A stretch of DNA of 64,000 bases from Pseudomonas sp. SST3 (GCF_003325755.1 NZ_QORI02000015.1:50729-114728), one strand, 5' to 3'. Counted from the stretch's first letter, positions 9,463-19,469 are shown. Notes: generated from the sequence alone by a model not told the origin. A program made the numbers and translations.

Positions 9463-11055
9463 TCAGCTCAGCTTGCGCGGATGCGCGAAAACGATACGAA
9501 AGCAGCTACCGCCTTCGTCTCGCTCCCGATAGTCCAGGCGAGCCTGATTGCTTTCACACAGCTCGCGAGAAATATAGAGGCCTAATCCGGTGCCCTTGTT
9601 CTCCGTCGTGAAAAAGGGTTCGAAGATATTCTGCAGCTGTTCGGGTGGCACGCCCGGACCGTCATCAAGTACTTCGAGTACAGGCAGATCGCTGGCCGGA
9701 TCACGAAACACCTGTAGCCATACCTGCGCCTGTCCGTGTTTCTGTCCGCTGTAGCGCAGACCGTTCTGTACCAGGTTGGTCAGGACCTGGATCAGCTGGT
9801 TCGGATCCATGCGAGTTTGCAGTGAACTGCCCCGGGTTTCCACATGCACGCTATGGGCGGGCGGCAGGGAGTTTCGAAATTCGCTGGCGAAGCGATGCAC
9901 CCAGTATTTCAGGTCCAGCAGCTGCGGTTCGGCCTGGCGTCGGCGTGACAGTTGCAGCACGTTTTCGATGACCAGGTTCATGCGTCGCGAATGATCCTGA
10001 ATAATCTGCGTCAGCCGCAGGTCGGCCGCGTCCAGTACCTCGGATTCCTGCAGCAGCTGGGCGGCATGGCTGATGGCGCCGAGCGGGTTGCGAATCTCGT
10101 GGGCGATGCTGGCAGTCAGTCGACCGAGCGAGGCGAGCTTGAGCTGCTGGGCTTTCTGCGCGATCTGAGAGATGTCCTCGAGAAATACGAGGGTGTCCAG
10201 CTTCTCCCCATGCTGCAGTGTAGCGAAGCTCGGCTGCAACGTGGCGCCGTTGGGCGTTGCCTTGAAGTTGCGTGGACGCAGGGTTGGATTGTCACGCCAC
10301 TGCTGCAAGCCCTTGATCAGTTCAGGGCAGCGGGGCGCCAGTGGCTCGCCGGTCATTGCTTGTTGGCCGAGCAGCTCCAGAGCACCCTGATTAGCGAGCA
10401 ACACGCGTTCGTGAGCGTCGAGCACGAGGATACCGGTGCGCATTCGCTGAAGGATCTGCGCATTCAGCGCCTCAAGATTAGCGACTTCTTCGGCGCGTTG
10501 GCGGGCCAGGCTTTCGCTGGCCTGCAGCCGTCGCGTCAGACCCTGCACCAGCAGTGCAGCGGCGAAGCATAGCGTGCCGAGCGCGGCTGCCTGAACATAC
10601 TGACGGCTTGCGGTAGCGTCGCTGAAACTGAGGTAGAAGGTCACATAAATGAGGCCGGTCGCGGCAACCGCGGCGATGAAGAATCCGATGCGTCCATGCA
10701 GCAGGATGTTGGCAATGGCGACCGCGACAATCAACAGATTGCCGATTCCACTGGGTGTGCCGCCCGCGAAGTAAAACAGCGTGGCGAGCAGCGTGACGTC
10801 CAGCAATGCGAGGGCCAGAACCGGCAGTTCCCGCTTCGGGTTCTGCAGCAGTACGGCGATAAGAATGTTGAGGATCAGATAGAGCCAGGCGCCGTAGTGA
10901 AACGCCGCCGGATTGATCATGCGCATCAGGTCGTTATGCAGATCGCTGCTGATGAGCAGGACCAGTACCAGGCCGATCGCGACGCGGTATAAATGGTAAA
11001 GCCGGAGGATTCGGCTGCCCTGGGCGCCGAGGAACGTCAGGCGTTCAGTTGCCAC
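9463..11055 (-). CDS. pilS: PilS, sensor histidine kinase of the PilSR system
   Basis: Inner-membrane kinase of about 530 residues. Six hydrophobic segments lie in the first 190 residues, followed by a PAS-like region (LVLDAHERVLLANQGA), an H-box with the phospho-acceptor His in IAHEIRNPLGAI, and an HATPase domain with DDGPGVP and GTGLGLY. It controls type IV pilus transcription through PilR. I choose GTG 11055 because the product then begins ATERLTFLGAQG-, aligning with P. aeruginosa PilS; the ATG at 11106 would add 17 unlike residues. This start overlaps the 3' end of the upstream small gene by 11 bases, implying translational coupling. Confidence 0.95.
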   Translation of the reverse strand: MATERLTFLGAQGSRILRLYHLYRVAIGLVLVLLISSDLHNDLMRMINPAAFHYGAWLYLILNILIAVLLQNPKRELPVLALALLDVTLLATLFYFAGGTPSGIGNLLIVAVAIANILLHGRIGFFIAAVAATGLIYVTFYLSFSDATASRQYVQAAALGTLCFAAALLVQGLTRRLQASESLARQRAEEVANLEALNAQILQRMRTGILVLDAHERVLLANQGALELLGQQAMTGEPLAPRCPELIKGLQQWRDNPTLRPRNFKATPNGATLQPSFATLQHGEKLDTLVFLEDISQIAQKAQQLKLASLGRLTASIAHEIRNPLGAISHAAQLLQESEVLDAADLRLTQIIQDHSRRMNLVIENVLQLSRRRQAEPQLLDLKYWVHRFASEFRNSLPPAHSVHVETRGSSLQTRMDPNQLIQVLTNLVQNGLRYSGQKHGQAQVWLQVFRDPASDLPVLEVLDDGPGVPPEQLQNIFEPFFTTENKGTGLGLYISRELCESNQARLDYRERDEGGSCFRIVFAHPRKLS

Positions 11056-11281
11056 CCGACTTGCTGCCCTGTTCCAGGTGGGCCTGGCTGCAGTACCACC
11101 GCTCATGACTCTGCAGCGCCTGCTCGCGTGGCAGGTGGACGCCGCACTGAGCGCAGCGAACCGTCATTACGGTAGTCTCCTGCGGTTTGCTGGACGATGT
11201 GGACTTGCTTGTCAGGCGACGCCAGAGCCAGAACGCGGCGGCAATCAGAATGATCCAGAACAACAGACGAAACAGACCCAT
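11045..11281 (-). CDS. Small PP0621-type membrane protein with Cys pairs
   Basis: A 78-residue protein beginning MGLFRLLFWIILIAAAFWLW, one membrane helix at residues 4-20, then a soluble tail with CAQC and a downstream Cys-His (WYCSQAHL) that looks like a small zinc ribbon. It matches the PP0621-type proteins found directly upstream of pilS in Pseudomonas. Its 3' end overlaps the preferred pilS start. Function unknown; a role in pilus signalling is only suggested by position. Confidence 0.82.
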   Translation of the reverse strand: MGLFRLLFWIILIAAAFWLWRRLTSKSTSSSKPQETTVMTVRCAQCGVHLPREQALQSHERWYCSQAHLEQGSKSGGN

Positions 11282-11308
11282 ATTTTACTTCCTGGCTAAG
11301 CCATGCGG

Positions 11309-11327
11309 GCCTGCCGGTCTGGCAGGC
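11309..11327. repeat. GC-rich hairpin between bamD and the small gene
   Basis: Perfect 7-bp stem GCCTGCC / GGCAGGC with a 5-base loop, 27 bases upstream of the small PP0621-type gene. There is no T tract, so it may be an RNA-processing or attenuating structure rather than a full terminator. Confidence 0.4.
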
Positions 11328-11377
11328 TCCGTGTGCTGATACACCCGGATCGATGGATCCTGACGCCGGGCGTTACT

Positions 11378-12385
11378 TCAGTCGAACAGGCCGAACGTCA
11401 GGTAGCTCCACCAGGAGCGGCCTTCGTCTTGCTGTTCGCTCTGCGCCTCGGCTTCTGCTTCCTTTAGCACCGGGCGCAATTCATCGGGTAGATCCCGGGC
11501 GGCGTTTTCGTACTGACGGACCACGTCGCGGTTGGATTGTGAGCTGTCCGGGGCCTTGTTTTCCGTTTCGATCAGTCCGAGCGTGGCGCGGGACAGCCAG
11601 CCACGGTTGTCGGATTCCTGCTGGCGTGGCACGAACTCGCCGTCTTCAAGGCTAGGATGTTCCGCGTAGTTGAGCTTGAGCGTTTCCAGGCTGGTGCTGG
11701 CAAGATCATCGAGCCCCAGGCGCTGGTAGGCTTCGGTCATCACCGCGAGACCATCACCGACCGCAGGCGTGCCCTGGAAGTTTTCGACTACATAGCGGCC
11801 GCGGTTGGCGGCGGCAACATAGGCCTGACGTCGTAGATAATAATCGGCGACGTGAATCTCGTTGGCGGCCAGCAGGTTGCGAAGGTAGACCATTCGCGCT
11901 TTGGCATCCGGCGCGTAGCGGCTGTTCGGGAAGCGCGTGGTGAGTTGCGCGAACTCGTTGAACGAATCGCGCGCAGCGCCCGGATCACGCTTGGTCATGT
12001 CCAGCGGCAGAAACCGTGCAAGCAGCCCGCGGTCTTTGTCGAAGGAGGCCAGCCCCTTCAGGTAATAGGCATAGTCGACGCTGGGGTGTTGTGGATGCAG
12101 GCGGATGAAGCGCTCGGCGGATGAGCGCGCGGCCTCGGCCTCGGTGTTACGGTAGTACGCGTAAATCAGCTCCAGTTGCGCCTGTTCAGCGAAACGGCCG
12201 AAGGGATAGCGGGACTCCAGGGCCTTCAACTTGTTGATGGCGCTGGTGTAGCTCTTGTTGTCCAGGTCGGCCTGCGCCTGCCGGTACAGTTCCGCTTCGC
12301 CGAGGTTTTCGCTAATGGTTTCGTTGGACGAACAGGCAGCGGTGAGGGCGAAAATGGCGATCAGCAGCAGGTGTTTCACTTGCAT
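11378..12385 (-). CDS. bamD: Outer-membrane assembly lipoprotein BamD (ComL)
   Basis: Essential lipoprotein of the BAM complex that folds beta-barrel proteins into the outer membrane; partner of BamA. 335 residues. Signal peptide with lipobox LTAAC and lipidated Cys at about residue 19, then TPR repeats through about residue 245 ([15 protein letters not shown] onward), then a C-terminal extension of about 80 residues rich in Glu/Gln that is longer than in E. coli BamD (245). Start ATG 12385 yields the signal peptide; the frame is open further upstream but without family similarity. Divergent from rluD, as in P. aeruginosa. Confidence 0.95.
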   Translation of the reverse strand: MQVKHLLLIAIFALTAACSSNETISENLGEAELYRQAQADLDNKSYTSAINKLKALESRYPFGRFAEQAQLELIYAYYRNTEAEAARSSAERFIRLHPQHPSVDYAYYLKGLASFDKDRGLLARFLPLDMTKRDPGAARDSFNEFAQLTTRFPNSRYAPDAKARMVYLRNLLAANEIHVADYYLRRQAYVAAANRGRYVVENFQGTPAVGDGLAVMTEAYQRLGLDDLASTSLETLKLNYAEHPSLEDGEFVPRQQESDNRGWLSRATLGLIETENKAPDSSQSNRDVVRQYENAARDLPDELRPVLKEAEAEAQSEQQDEGRSWWSYLTFGLFD

Positions 12386-12692
12386 GGCGGCTTGCGTCCC
12401 TGTGACGGCTGGCTGTCTCGCGCTGAGCCGTCCTGTTATGATGAGCGCCCCGGCTGGCCGGGACAAAGACGCCGTATTTAAACACAAGCGTGTTGCCGAA
12501 ACCAAAGGCTCGACCTGTGCCGTCATCAATGGTGTCCGCATCGGTGAGTGGACCCGGGCGGCAGCCCAGCCTGTGGCATGCCGGTCGGCGTCGAAGCATG
12601 CATCACCCGCGAACGCCACTGACATACACCTGCCACTCCGGCCGTGGGCCGCATTGTTGTTTCTTCCTCCTATTTATGAAGCGCTCTTAATT
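12386..12692. promoter_or_regulatory. Divergent bamD/rluD intergenic region
   Basis: 307 bases between the divergent starts of bamD and rluD. It must hold both promoters. A TATGAT at about 12436-12441 is a candidate -10, without a convincing -35. No open frame here resembles a protein. No strong hairpin or RNA motif seen. Confidence 0.45.
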
Positions 12693-13667
12693 ATGTCCAC
12701 GATCACCACCCAGGCCATTCATCTCCGCGCCGAGGTGCCGTTCGACCTCGGCGGGCAGCGCCTCGATCAGGTCGCGGCTCAGTTGTTCTCGGAACATTCC
12801 CGCTCGCGCCTGGCGGGCTGGATCAAGGAGGGGCGCCTCACTGTCGACGGCGCCGCGTTGCGCCCCCGGGACACGGTGCATGCTGGCGCGATTCTGGAGT
12901 TGTCTGCCGAACAGCAGGCGCAGGGTGAGTGGGTGGCACAGGATATTCCGCTGGATATCGTCTTCGAGGACGAGCACATCCTCGTATTGAACAAGCCGTC
13001 CGGTCTGGTGGTGCACCCCGCAGCCGGGCATGCCGATGGCACTCTGCTCAACGCTCTGCTACATCACGTGCCGGACATCATCAATGTGCCGCGCGCCGGC
13101 ATCGTGCATCGCCTGGACAAAGATACGACCGGCCTGATGGTGGTTGCCAAGACGCTGCAGGCACAGACTCGGCTGGTCGAGCAGCTGCAGGCGCGCAGCG
13201 TCAGTCGCATCTACGAGGCCATCGTCATTGGCGTGATCATCACCGGCGGTACGGTCGACGCACCCATCGGGCGCCACGGTCAGCAGCGCCAGCGCATGGC
13301 TGTTGTGGAAGGTGGCAAGCCTGCCGTCAGCCACTATCGGGTACTCGAGCGCTTCCGTTCGCATACCCATGTTCGGGTCAAGCTGGAGACCGGTCGCACG
13401 CATCAGATTCGCGTGCACATGACGCATATCGGCTATCCGCTGGTGGGCGACCCCTTGTACAGCGGGCGGTTCCGAATCCCGCCGGCGGCGAATCCGACCA
13501 TGGTGCAAACGCTGCGCGATTTCCCTCGTCAGGCGCTGCATGCGCGCTTCCTCGAGCTGGATCATCCGGTAAGCGGTGAGCGGCTAAAATGGGAGTCGCC
13601 ATTGCCGGATGACTTCGTCTGGTTGCTGACATTGCTGCAGCAGGATCGCGAGGCGTTCGTCGGGTGA
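12693..13667 (+). CDS. rluD: 23S rRNA pseudouridine synthase RluD
   Basis: Makes pseudouridines at helix 69 of 23S rRNA (positions 1911/1915/1917 in E. coli). 324 residues: N-terminal S4 RNA-binding domain (about 17-80, RLDQVAAQLF through LTVDGA), then the synthase domain with the catalytic Asp in HRLDKDTTGLMVVAK, and the conserved GRTHQIRVHM. ATG 12693 gives the expected N-terminus; the longer open frame upstream has no similarity. The stop overlaps the GTG of pgeF by 4 bases, so the two are co-translated. Confidence 0.96.
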   Translation: MSTITTQAIHLRAEVPFDLGGQRLDQVAAQLFSEHSRSRLAGWIKEGRLTVDGAALRPRDTVHAGAILELSAEQQAQGEWVAQDIPLDIVFEDEHILVLNKPSGLVVHPAAGHADGTLLNALLHHVPDIINVPRAGIVHRLDKDTTGLMVVAKTLQAQTRLVEQLQARSVSRIYEAIVIGVIITGGTVDAPIGRHGQQRQRMAVVEGGKPAVSHYRVLERFRSHTHVRVKLETGRTHQIRVHMTHIGYPLVGDPLYSGRFRIPPAANPTMVQTLRDFPRQALHARFLELDHPVSGERLKWESPLPDDFVWLLTLLQQDREAFVG

Positions 13668-14398
13668 GTGGCTGGCCTGACGATTGGATTCTTCCCGACT
13701 GGCCGGCGCCCATAGCGGTGAAGGCCTGCGTCACCACGCGCCTGGGCGGGATGAGTCAGGCCCCTTTCGATAGTTTCAACCTGGGCGATCACGTAGGCGA
13801 TGCCCCAGAGGCGGTAGCAGCCAATCGGCGGCGGTTGCAGCAGGCGCTCGGTTGCCAGCCGGCCTGGATGAGCCAGATTCATTCGGCCACCGTTGTCGAA
13901 GCCAGTCCGCAAGCCTGCCCCACTTCGGATGCCAGCTGGACAGGCACGAGGGGTGTCGGCTGTGCCGTGCTGACTGCTGATTGTCTGCCAGTGTTGTTCT
14001 GCGATCTCGCCGGGACCCGGGTGGCGGCAGCACATGCCGGCTGGCGCGGGCTGGCGGCCGGCATGCTGGAAGCGACCGTGGCAGCAATGCACACACCTGG
14101 AACCCAGCTAATGGCCTGGCTCGGTCCGGCGATCGGTCCAGCGTCATTCGAGGTCGGCGCCGAGGTGCGTGAGGCATTCGTATCCCGCCATGCCGCGGCG
14201 GTCGAAGCCTTTTCCCCCAGCCGCAACGCTGGCCGTTACATGGCCGATATCTACCAGCTCGCCCGGATCCGTCTTGCTGCCTGCGGCGTCTCTGCCGTGT
14301 TCGGTGGCGGCTTCTGTACCCTTAAAGACCCTTGTTTCTATTCTTACCGGCGCTCCGCTCGTACCGGACGCTTCGCAAGCCTGATTTGGCTTGATTAA
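13664..14398 (+). CDS. pgeF: Peptidoglycan editing factor PgeF (YfiH, laccase-domain family)
   Basis: 244-residue member of the YfiH/DUF152 (Cu-oxidase_4) family. The conserved metal-binding residues are visible: His in QIHSATV, Cys in LTADCLPVLF, His in AAHAGWRGL. In E. coli the family removes wrongly built L-Ser-containing muropeptide precursors; some homologues act on purine nucleosides, so the activity here is inferred. Starts with GTG 13664 inside the rluD stop (GTGA overlap). The gene order rluD-pgeF-clpB is the same as in P. aeruginosa. Confidence 0.93.
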   Translation: MSGWPDDWILPDWPAPIAVKACVTTRLGGMSQAPFDSFNLGDHVGDAPEAVAANRRRLQQALGCQPAWMSQIHSATVVEASPQACPTSDASWTGTRGVGCAVLTADCLPVLFCDLAGTRVAAAHAGWRGLAAGMLEATVAAMHTPGTQLMAWLGPAIGPASFEVGAEVREAFVSRHAAAVEAFSPSRNAGRYMADIYQLARIRLAACGVSAVFGGGFCTLKDPCFYSYRRSARTGRFASLIWLD

Positions 14399-14480
14399 GC
14401 GGTAGAGCCGCATCGGTATCTCGCGAACCCGTCAGCCCGTGCCGGTGAATCGCCAGATGATCTGGATCAATGTCATCCGG

Positions 14481-14508
14481 CTTGAATCTCCAACAATCAA
14501 CCTCATCT
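14481..14508 (+). promoter_or_regulatory. Sigma-32 (heat-shock) promoter of clpB
   Basis: CTTGAA at 14481-14486 (sigma-32 -35), a 14-base spacer, then CCTCATCT at 14501-14508 (consensus CCCCATNT). It lies 73 bases upstream of the clpB start, so clpB should be induced by heat apart from any read-through from rluD-pgeF. Confidence 0.8.
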
Positions 14509-14580
14509 AAGTTCCATCTCGCAGGCTTTTGTCGAGGTGCGGTTGATTGCGCCGGCCTGCCTAATCAGAAAGGTGATTAC

Positions 14581-17151
14581 ATGCGTATCGATCGCTTGAC
14601 CAGCAAGCTCCAGCTTGCGCTCTCCGATGCCCAGTCCATCGCTGTGGGCCTCGATCATCCATCTATCGAACCGCTGCATCTGATGCAGGCGCTGCTCGAT
14701 CAGCAGGGCGGCTCGATCAGGCCGCTGCTGATGCAGGTGGGTTTCGATATCAACGGCTTGCGCCAGGCGCTGACCAAAGAGTTGGATCAGCTGCCCAAGC
14801 TGCAGAATCCCACGGGCGACATGAACATGTCGCAGGAGTTGGCGCGCCTGCTCAATCAGGCCGACCGCTTGGCCCAGCAGAAGGGTGATCAATACATCTC
14901 CAGTGAGCTGGTCTTGCTCGCAGCGCTGGACAGCAATACCCGTCTGGGCAAGCTGCTGCTGGCGCAGGGTGTCAGCAAGAAAGCTCTGGAAAACGCCATC
15001 AGCAATCTACGTGGCAGCGATGCGGTGAACGATCCCAATGCCGAGGAATCGCGTCAGGCGCTGGACAAATATACGGTCGACATGACTAAGCGCGCCGAGG
15101 ACGGCAAGCTCGATCCGGTGATCGGTCGTGATGATGAGATCCGTCGGACGATTCAGGTGCTGCAGCGGCGGACCAAGAACAACCCCGTGCTGATCGGTGA
15201 GCCCGGTGTCGGCAAGACCGCCATCGTCGAGGGGCTGGCTCAGCGCATCGTCAACGGCGAGGTGCCGGACGGGCTCAAGGACAAACGCTTGCTGGCGTTG
15301 GACATGGGCTCGCTGATCGCTGGGGCCAAGTTCCGCGGCGAGTTCGAAGAACGCCTGAAGGCGGTGCTCAACGAACTGAGCAAGCAGGAAGGCCGGGTCA
15401 TCTTGTTCATCGACGAATTGCACACCATGGTCGGCGCCGGCAAGGCCGAGGGCGCGATGGATGCAGGCAACATGCTCAAGCCCGCCCTGGCCCGCGGCGA
15501 GCTGCACTGCGTCGGCGCCACCACGCTCGATGAATATCGCCAGTACATTGAAAAGGATGCCGCGTTGGAGCGGCGTTTCCAGCGCGTGCAAGTCGACGAG
15601 CCGAGCGAGGAAGACACCATCGCCATCCTGCGCGGCCTGAAGGAGCGCTACGAGGTGCACCACGGTGTCTCCATCACGGACGGCGCGATCATCGCGGCGG
15701 CGAAGCTGTCGCACCGCTACATCACGGACCGCCAGCTGCCGGACAAGGCCATCGACTTGATCGATGAGGCCGCGAGCCGCATCCGCATGGAGATCGACTC
15801 GAAGCCGGAGGCGCTGGATCGCCTTGATCGGCGCTTGATCCAGCTGAAGATCGAGCGTGAGGCGCTGAAGAACGAAGACGACGAGGCGACCAAGAAGCGC
15901 TTGGCAAAGCTCGACGAGGAAATCGTCAAGCTGGAGCGCGAATATGCCGATCTCGAGGAGATCTGGAAGTCAGAAAAGGCTGAGGTGCAGGGCTCCGCGC
16001 AGATGCAGCAGAAGATCGAGCAAGCCAAGGCTGATCTGGAGGCGGCGCGGCGCAAGGGCGACCTGGCGCGAATGGCCGAGCTTCAGTACGGCGTTATTCC
16101 TGATCTTGAGCGCAGCCTTCAGATGGTCGATCAGCACGGAAAAACCGAGAACCAGCTGTTGCGCAACAAGGTGACTGACGAGGAGATCGCCGAGGTCGTA
16201 TCCAAGTGGACCGGCATCCCGGTCTCGAAGATGCTCGAGGGAGAGCGCGAGAAGCTGCTGAAGATGGAAGACCTGTTGCACCAGCGGGTGATCGGCCAGC
16301 ATGAGGCGGTGGTTTCGGTTGCCAATGCGGTACGTCGGTCCCGCGCTGGGTTGGCCGATCCGAATCGGCCCAGTGGTTCCTTCCTGTTCCTCGGCCCGAC
16401 CGGGGTGGGCAAGACCGAGCTGTGCAAGGCGCTGGCAGAATTCCTCTTCGATACGGAGGAGGCGATGATCCGTATCGACATGTCCGAGTTCATGGAGAAG
16501 CACTCGGTGGCGCGTCTGATTGGTGCGCCGCCAGGTTATGTGGGGTACGAGGAGGGCGGCTACCTGACCGAGGCCGTGCGTCGCAAACCGTACTCGGTGG
16601 TGCTGCTGGATGAGGTCGAAAAGGCTCACTCGGACGTATTCAATATCCTCCTGCAAGTGCTCGAGGATGGGCGTCTGACCGACAGTCATGGACGTACGGT
16701 GGACTTCCGCAACACCGTGATCGTGATGACGTCGAACTTGGGTTCAAGCCAGATTCAGGAGCTGGTGGGCGATCCAGATGCGCAGCGTGCAGCAGTCATG
16801 GATGCCGTGAGCAGCCATTTCCGGCCAGAATTCATCAACCGTATCGATGAGGTCGTGGTGTTCGATCCGCTGGCGCGCGAGCAGATCGCGGGCATCGCTC
16901 AGATCCAGCTGGGACGTTTGCAGCAACGTCTGGCGGAGCGAGACCTGAGCTTGGATCTTAGCGACGAGGCCATGGATAAGCTGGTTGCCGTTGGTTACGA
17001 CCCGGTTTATGGCGCGCGGCCGTTGAAGCGCGCCATTCAACGCTGGATCGAGAACCCGCTGGCCCAGAACATACTGTCTGGTACGTTCGAGCCGGGTTCA
17101 TCCATCGTCGGAAAGGTGGAGGGCGAAGAGATTCACTTCGCCAAAGCCTGA
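14581..17151 (+). CDS. clpB: ATP-dependent chaperone ClpB
   Basis: Hexameric AAA+ disaggregase that works with DnaK to recover aggregated protein. 856 residues, the usual length. N domain (1-145), AAA1 with Walker A GEPGVGKT near residue 205, the coiled-coil M domain (about 400-525, Glu/Lys/Leu rich), AAA2 with GPTGVGKT near residue 605, and the C-terminal dimer region. ATG 14581 is preceded by GAAAGG. A heat-shock promoter precedes it and the tRNA cluster follows 214 bases later. Confidence 0.98.
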   Translation: MRIDRLTSKLQLALSDAQSIAVGLDHPSIEPLHLMQALLDQQGGSIRPLLMQVGFDINGLRQALTKELDQLPKLQNPTGDMNMSQELARLLNQADRLAQQKGDQYISSELVLLAALDSNTRLGKLLLAQGVSKKALENAISNLRGSDAVNDPNAEESRQALDKYTVDMTKRAEDGKLDPVIGRDDEIRRTIQVLQRRTKNNPVLIGEPGVGKTAIVEGLAQRIVNGEVPDGLKDKRLLALDMGSLIAGAKFRGEFEERLKAVLNELSKQEGRVILFIDELHTMVGAGKAEGAMDAGNMLKPALARGELHCVGATTLDEYRQYIEKDAALERRFQRVQVDEPSEEDTIAILRGLKERYEVHHGVSITDGAIIAAAKLSHRYITDRQLPDKAIDLIDEAASRIRMEIDSKPEALDRLDRRLIQLKIEREALKNEDDEATKKRLAKLDEEIVKLEREYADLEEIWKSEKAEVQGSAQMQQKIEQAKADLEAARRKGDLARMAELQYGVIPDLERSLQMVDQHGKTENQLLRNKVTDEEIAEVVSKWTGIPVSKMLEGEREKLLKMEDLLHQRVIGQHEAVVSVANAVRRSRAGLADPNRPSGSFLFLGPTGVGKTELCKALAEFLFDTEEAMIRIDMSEFMEKHSVARLIGAPPGYVGYEEGGYLTEAVRRKPYSVVLLDEVEKAHSDVFNILLQVLEDGRLTDSHGRTVDFRNTVIVMTSNLGSSQIQELVGDPDAQRAAVMDAVSSHFRPEFINRIDEVVVFDPLAREQIAGIAQIQLGRLQQRLAERDLSLDLSDEAMDKLVAVGYDPVYGARPLKRAIQRWIENPLAQNILSGTFEPGSSIVGKVEGEEIHFAKA

Positions 17152-17271
17152 CCAGGCTCGCGGGGCCGTCAGCCGGGGCGGCCCTGGGGCCGTTTCGGTG
17201 GGGCTTCGCTGTGCTTCGGTGCGAAGACCGAGTCTAGTCGCAACGCATTGTAGTAAATCGTATTTTTTCTG

Positions 17272-17299
17272 TTGACAGGCGCGCCGAGAACCGTAAAAT
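17272..17299 (+). promoter_or_regulatory. Promoter of the tRNA operon
   Basis: Perfect -35 TTGACA (17272-17277), 16-base spacer, -10 TAAAAT (17294-17299), followed by a GC-rich discriminator GGCGCGCC. Such a discriminator is typical of stable-RNA promoters under ppGpp control. The first tRNA starts 67 bases after the -10. Confidence 0.82.
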
Positions 17300-17365
17300 G
17301 GCGCGCCTCTAAGGGGGGTTTGCAAAGCAACACAGCAAGCCATCCAAGGAGCTGGAAGTGATAGT

Positions 17366-17441
17366 TCCGCGATAGCTCAGTCGGTAGAGCAAATGACTGT
17401 TAATCATTGGGTCCCAGGTTCGAGTCCTGGTCGCGGAGCCA
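17366..17441 (+). tRNA. tRNA-Asn (GTT)
   Basis: Full cloverleaf of 76 bases with encoded CCA. Acceptor TCCGCGA pairs with TCGCGGA; anticodon GTT at 17399-17401; T-loop GGTTCGAGTC. First of three tRNAs in one transcript downstream of clpB. Confidence 0.97.
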
Positions 17442-17450
17442 ATTTCCAAT

Positions 17451-17527
17451 CGGGGTATAGCGCAGTCCGGTAGCGCGCCTGCTTTGGGAGCAGGATGTCG
17501 GGAGTTCGAATCCCCCTACCCCGACCA
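17451..17527 (+). tRNA. tRNA-Pro (TGG)
   Basis: 77 bases with encoded CCA. Acceptor CGGGGTA pairs with TACCCCG; anticodon stem CCTGC/GCAGG with anticodon TGG at 17485-17487; T-loop AGTTCGAATC. Confidence 0.97.
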
Positions 17528-17532
17528 ATTTT

Positions 17533-17608
17533 GGGTCGTTAGCTCAGTTGGTAGAGCAGTTGGCTTTTAACCAATTGGTCGTAGGTTCGAATCCTACACG
17601 ACCCACCA
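17533..17608 (+). tRNA. tRNA-Lys (TTT)
   Basis: 76 bases with encoded CCA. Acceptor GGGTCGT pairs with ACGACCC; anticodon TTT at 17566-17568; T-loop GGTTCGAATC. Last gene of the tRNA operon. Confidence 0.97.
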
Positions 17609-17630
17609 AATCGCCTTGCCAGAGGCGCGA

Positions 17631-17666
17631 AAAACCGGAAGGTCCGAACGGATCTTCCGGTTTTTT
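17631..17666 (+). terminator. Rho-independent terminator of the tRNA operon
   Basis: Stem AACCGGAAG.. / ..CTTCCGGTT with a short loop, preceded by A's and followed by TTTTTT at 17661-17666, 23 bases after tRNA-Lys. Confidence 0.92.
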
Positions 17667-17771
17667 ATTGCCTGGATTTTGTAAGGTACGGCTGCTCCTC
17701 TCGTCACATGCCTGCCGGTTGTTCTGCCAGCGCCTTTCCTGCGCGGAGAGGCGCCGTCTGGATGTGCCCGG

Positions 17772-19067
17772 TCAGTGCAGTTTGAGGCGGGGCACCGTGC
17801 TGGTGCTGAGCTTGTCGCCGATCATCATCAGTGTGGTGCGCGCGATTCCATACAGTGCGATCTGATGCATCCGGTACAGCGAGACATAGAACATCCGTGC
17901 GAGCCAACCTTCGAGCATCACATTGCCGGTGAGGTTGCCCATCAGGTTGCCGACCGCTGAGAAGCTCGACAGGGAAATCAGGGAGCCGTAGTCGCGGTAA
18001 CGGTAGCTGGGCAGGCCTTGGCCTTCGAGCCGTCGCGCAAGCGACTTGGCAAGCAGCGAAGCCTGCTGGTGGGCGGCCTGGGCCCTTGGCGGAACGTTAC
18101 GGTCGCTGTCCGGCTGCGGACAGGCGGCGCAATCGCCGAAGGCGAATATGTTTTCGTCTCGGGTGGTCTGCAAAGTTGGCAGCACTTGCAATTGATTGAT
18201 TCGGTTGGTTTCCAGGCCGTCCAGCTCATGCAGGAAACTCGGCGCCCTGATACCCGCTGCCCAGACCTTAAGTGAGGCAGGTACGAAATCGCCGCTCTTG
18301 GTATGCAAGCCTTCCTTCGTAACCTCGCTTACGGCGGCGTCCGTGAGGACGGTTACGCCCAAGTCGCGGAGCGTCTGATGTACCGGCTGGCCGATGCGCT
18401 CTGGCAGCGCTGGAAGAACTCGGGGGCCTGCTTCGATGAGGGTGATGCGGACGTTTTCCGGCTTGATCCCGTCCAGGCCATAGGCGGCCAGTTCGCGTGC
18501 GGCATGGTGCAGTTCCGCTGCCAGTTCGACACCGGTTGCGCCGGCGCCGACGATGGCCATCTCAATGGTGCTGTGGTGGCCCTCACTGGCATGGGCACGC
18601 ATGTAATGGCTGAGCAAGTGGCGGTGGAAGCGCTCAGCCTGCTCGCGCGTATCGAGAAAAATGCAGTGCTCGGCCGCGCCTTTGGTGCCGAAATCATTGG
18701 TCGTGCTGCCGACGGCGATCACTAGCGTGTCATAGTCCAGCGTTCGGGCTGGTACCAGTTCGATGCCGTGCTCGTCGAATGAGGCAGCCAGGTGTACGCA
18801 TTTGCGTCCACGCTCCAGGCCGCTCATGCGGCCCATCTGGAATTCGAAGTGATTCCATTTGGCTTGGGCAACATAGTTGAGCTCATCGGCTGACGAATTC
18901 AACGACCCGGCCGCCACCTCGTGCAGGAGCGGTTTCCAGATGTGGGTCAGATTGGCGTCGATCAGCGTGATGCGGGCTTTGCCACGCTTTCCCAGGGTTC
19001 TACCCAGTCGGGTGGCGAGCTCCAGGCCGCCGGCGCCGCCGCCGACGATTACGATGCGATGTGTCAT
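17772..19067 (-). CDS. ndh: Type II NADH dehydrogenase (NDH-2)
   Basis: Single-subunit, non-proton-pumping NADH:quinone oxidoreductase on the inner face of the membrane. 431 residues. N-terminal FAD fold GGGAGGLELA, NAD-binding GAGATGVELAAEL near residue 170, FAD-binding FAFGDCAACP near 305, and a C-terminal amphipathic/hydrophobic part (YVSLYRMHQIALYG) for membrane docking. Length and motifs match Pseudomonas Ndh. Start ATG 19067; 57 bases downstream of the small DUF3094 gene with which it probably forms an operon. Confidence 0.94.
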   Translation of the reverse strand: MTHRIVIVGGGAGGLELATRLGRTLGKRGKARITLIDANLTHIWKPLLHEVAAGSLNSSADELNYVAQAKWNHFEFQMGRMSGLERGRKCVHLAASFDEHGIELVPARTLDYDTLVIAVGSTTNDFGTKGAAEHCIFLDTREQAERFHRHLLSHYMRAHASEGHHSTIEMAIVGAGATGVELAAELHHAARELAAYGLDGIKPENVRITLIEAGPRVLPALPERIGQPVHQTLRDLGVTVLTDAAVSEVTKEGLHTKSGDFVPASLKVWAAGIRAPSFLHELDGLETNRINQLQVLPTLQTTRDENIFAFGDCAACPQPDSDRNVPPRAQAAHQQASLLAKSLARRLEGQGLPSYRYRDYGSLISLSSFSAVGNLMGNLTGNVMLEGWLARMFYVSLYRMHQIALYGIARTTLMMIGDKLSTSTVPRLKLH

Positions 19068-19124
19068 GGAATGAACTCATAAGGCTTTGCGGAATTCGAT
19101 CAGGCGCCGAGGGAGAGGGGCTAT

Positions 19125-19298
19125 TCATAGCACCAAGCGACTCAGGAGGCGGCTCAGCAGGCCCAGCCCTACGACCACTGCCAGCACCAGCACAAGGAGC
19201 AGCCAGGGCCGAAAGGGGCGGCGCTCGACTTGGTGCTGAGGCGCGCTGAGGTATTGGTCAACGCGTTTCTGGTCTTCAGGATTCAGGCGGCTAGGCAT
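19125..19298 (-). CDS. DUF3094 family small membrane protein
   Basis: 57-residue protein reading MPSRLNPEDQKRVDQYL- at the N-terminus, with a polar 30-residue head and one C-terminal membrane helix (about 33-48, LLLVLVLAVVVGLGLL). ATG 19298 has GAGG six bases upstream. The family (DUF3094) occurs directly upstream of ndh in Pseudomonas, suggesting a tail-anchored partner or regulator of NDH-2. That role is inferred from neighbourhood only. Confidence 0.85.
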   Translation of the reverse strand: MPSRLNPEDQKRVDQYLSAPQHQVERRPFRPWLLLVLVLAVVVGLGLLSRLLSRLVL

Positions 19299-19469
19299 AC
19301 GCACCTCGAAAGGGATGCAGGCATTCTAGCGGTGCGGTGGCAAAAGCCAAGCACGACAGCCATTGATAGCGGCTGCCGGCAGAGCAGAGCGAGGCGGAAT
19401 GGATATTCGCTGGAGGACGCGTTGCGGCATGCGGCATGAGGAGCGCTGGCTCCTGCGCGCCAGCCGCGC

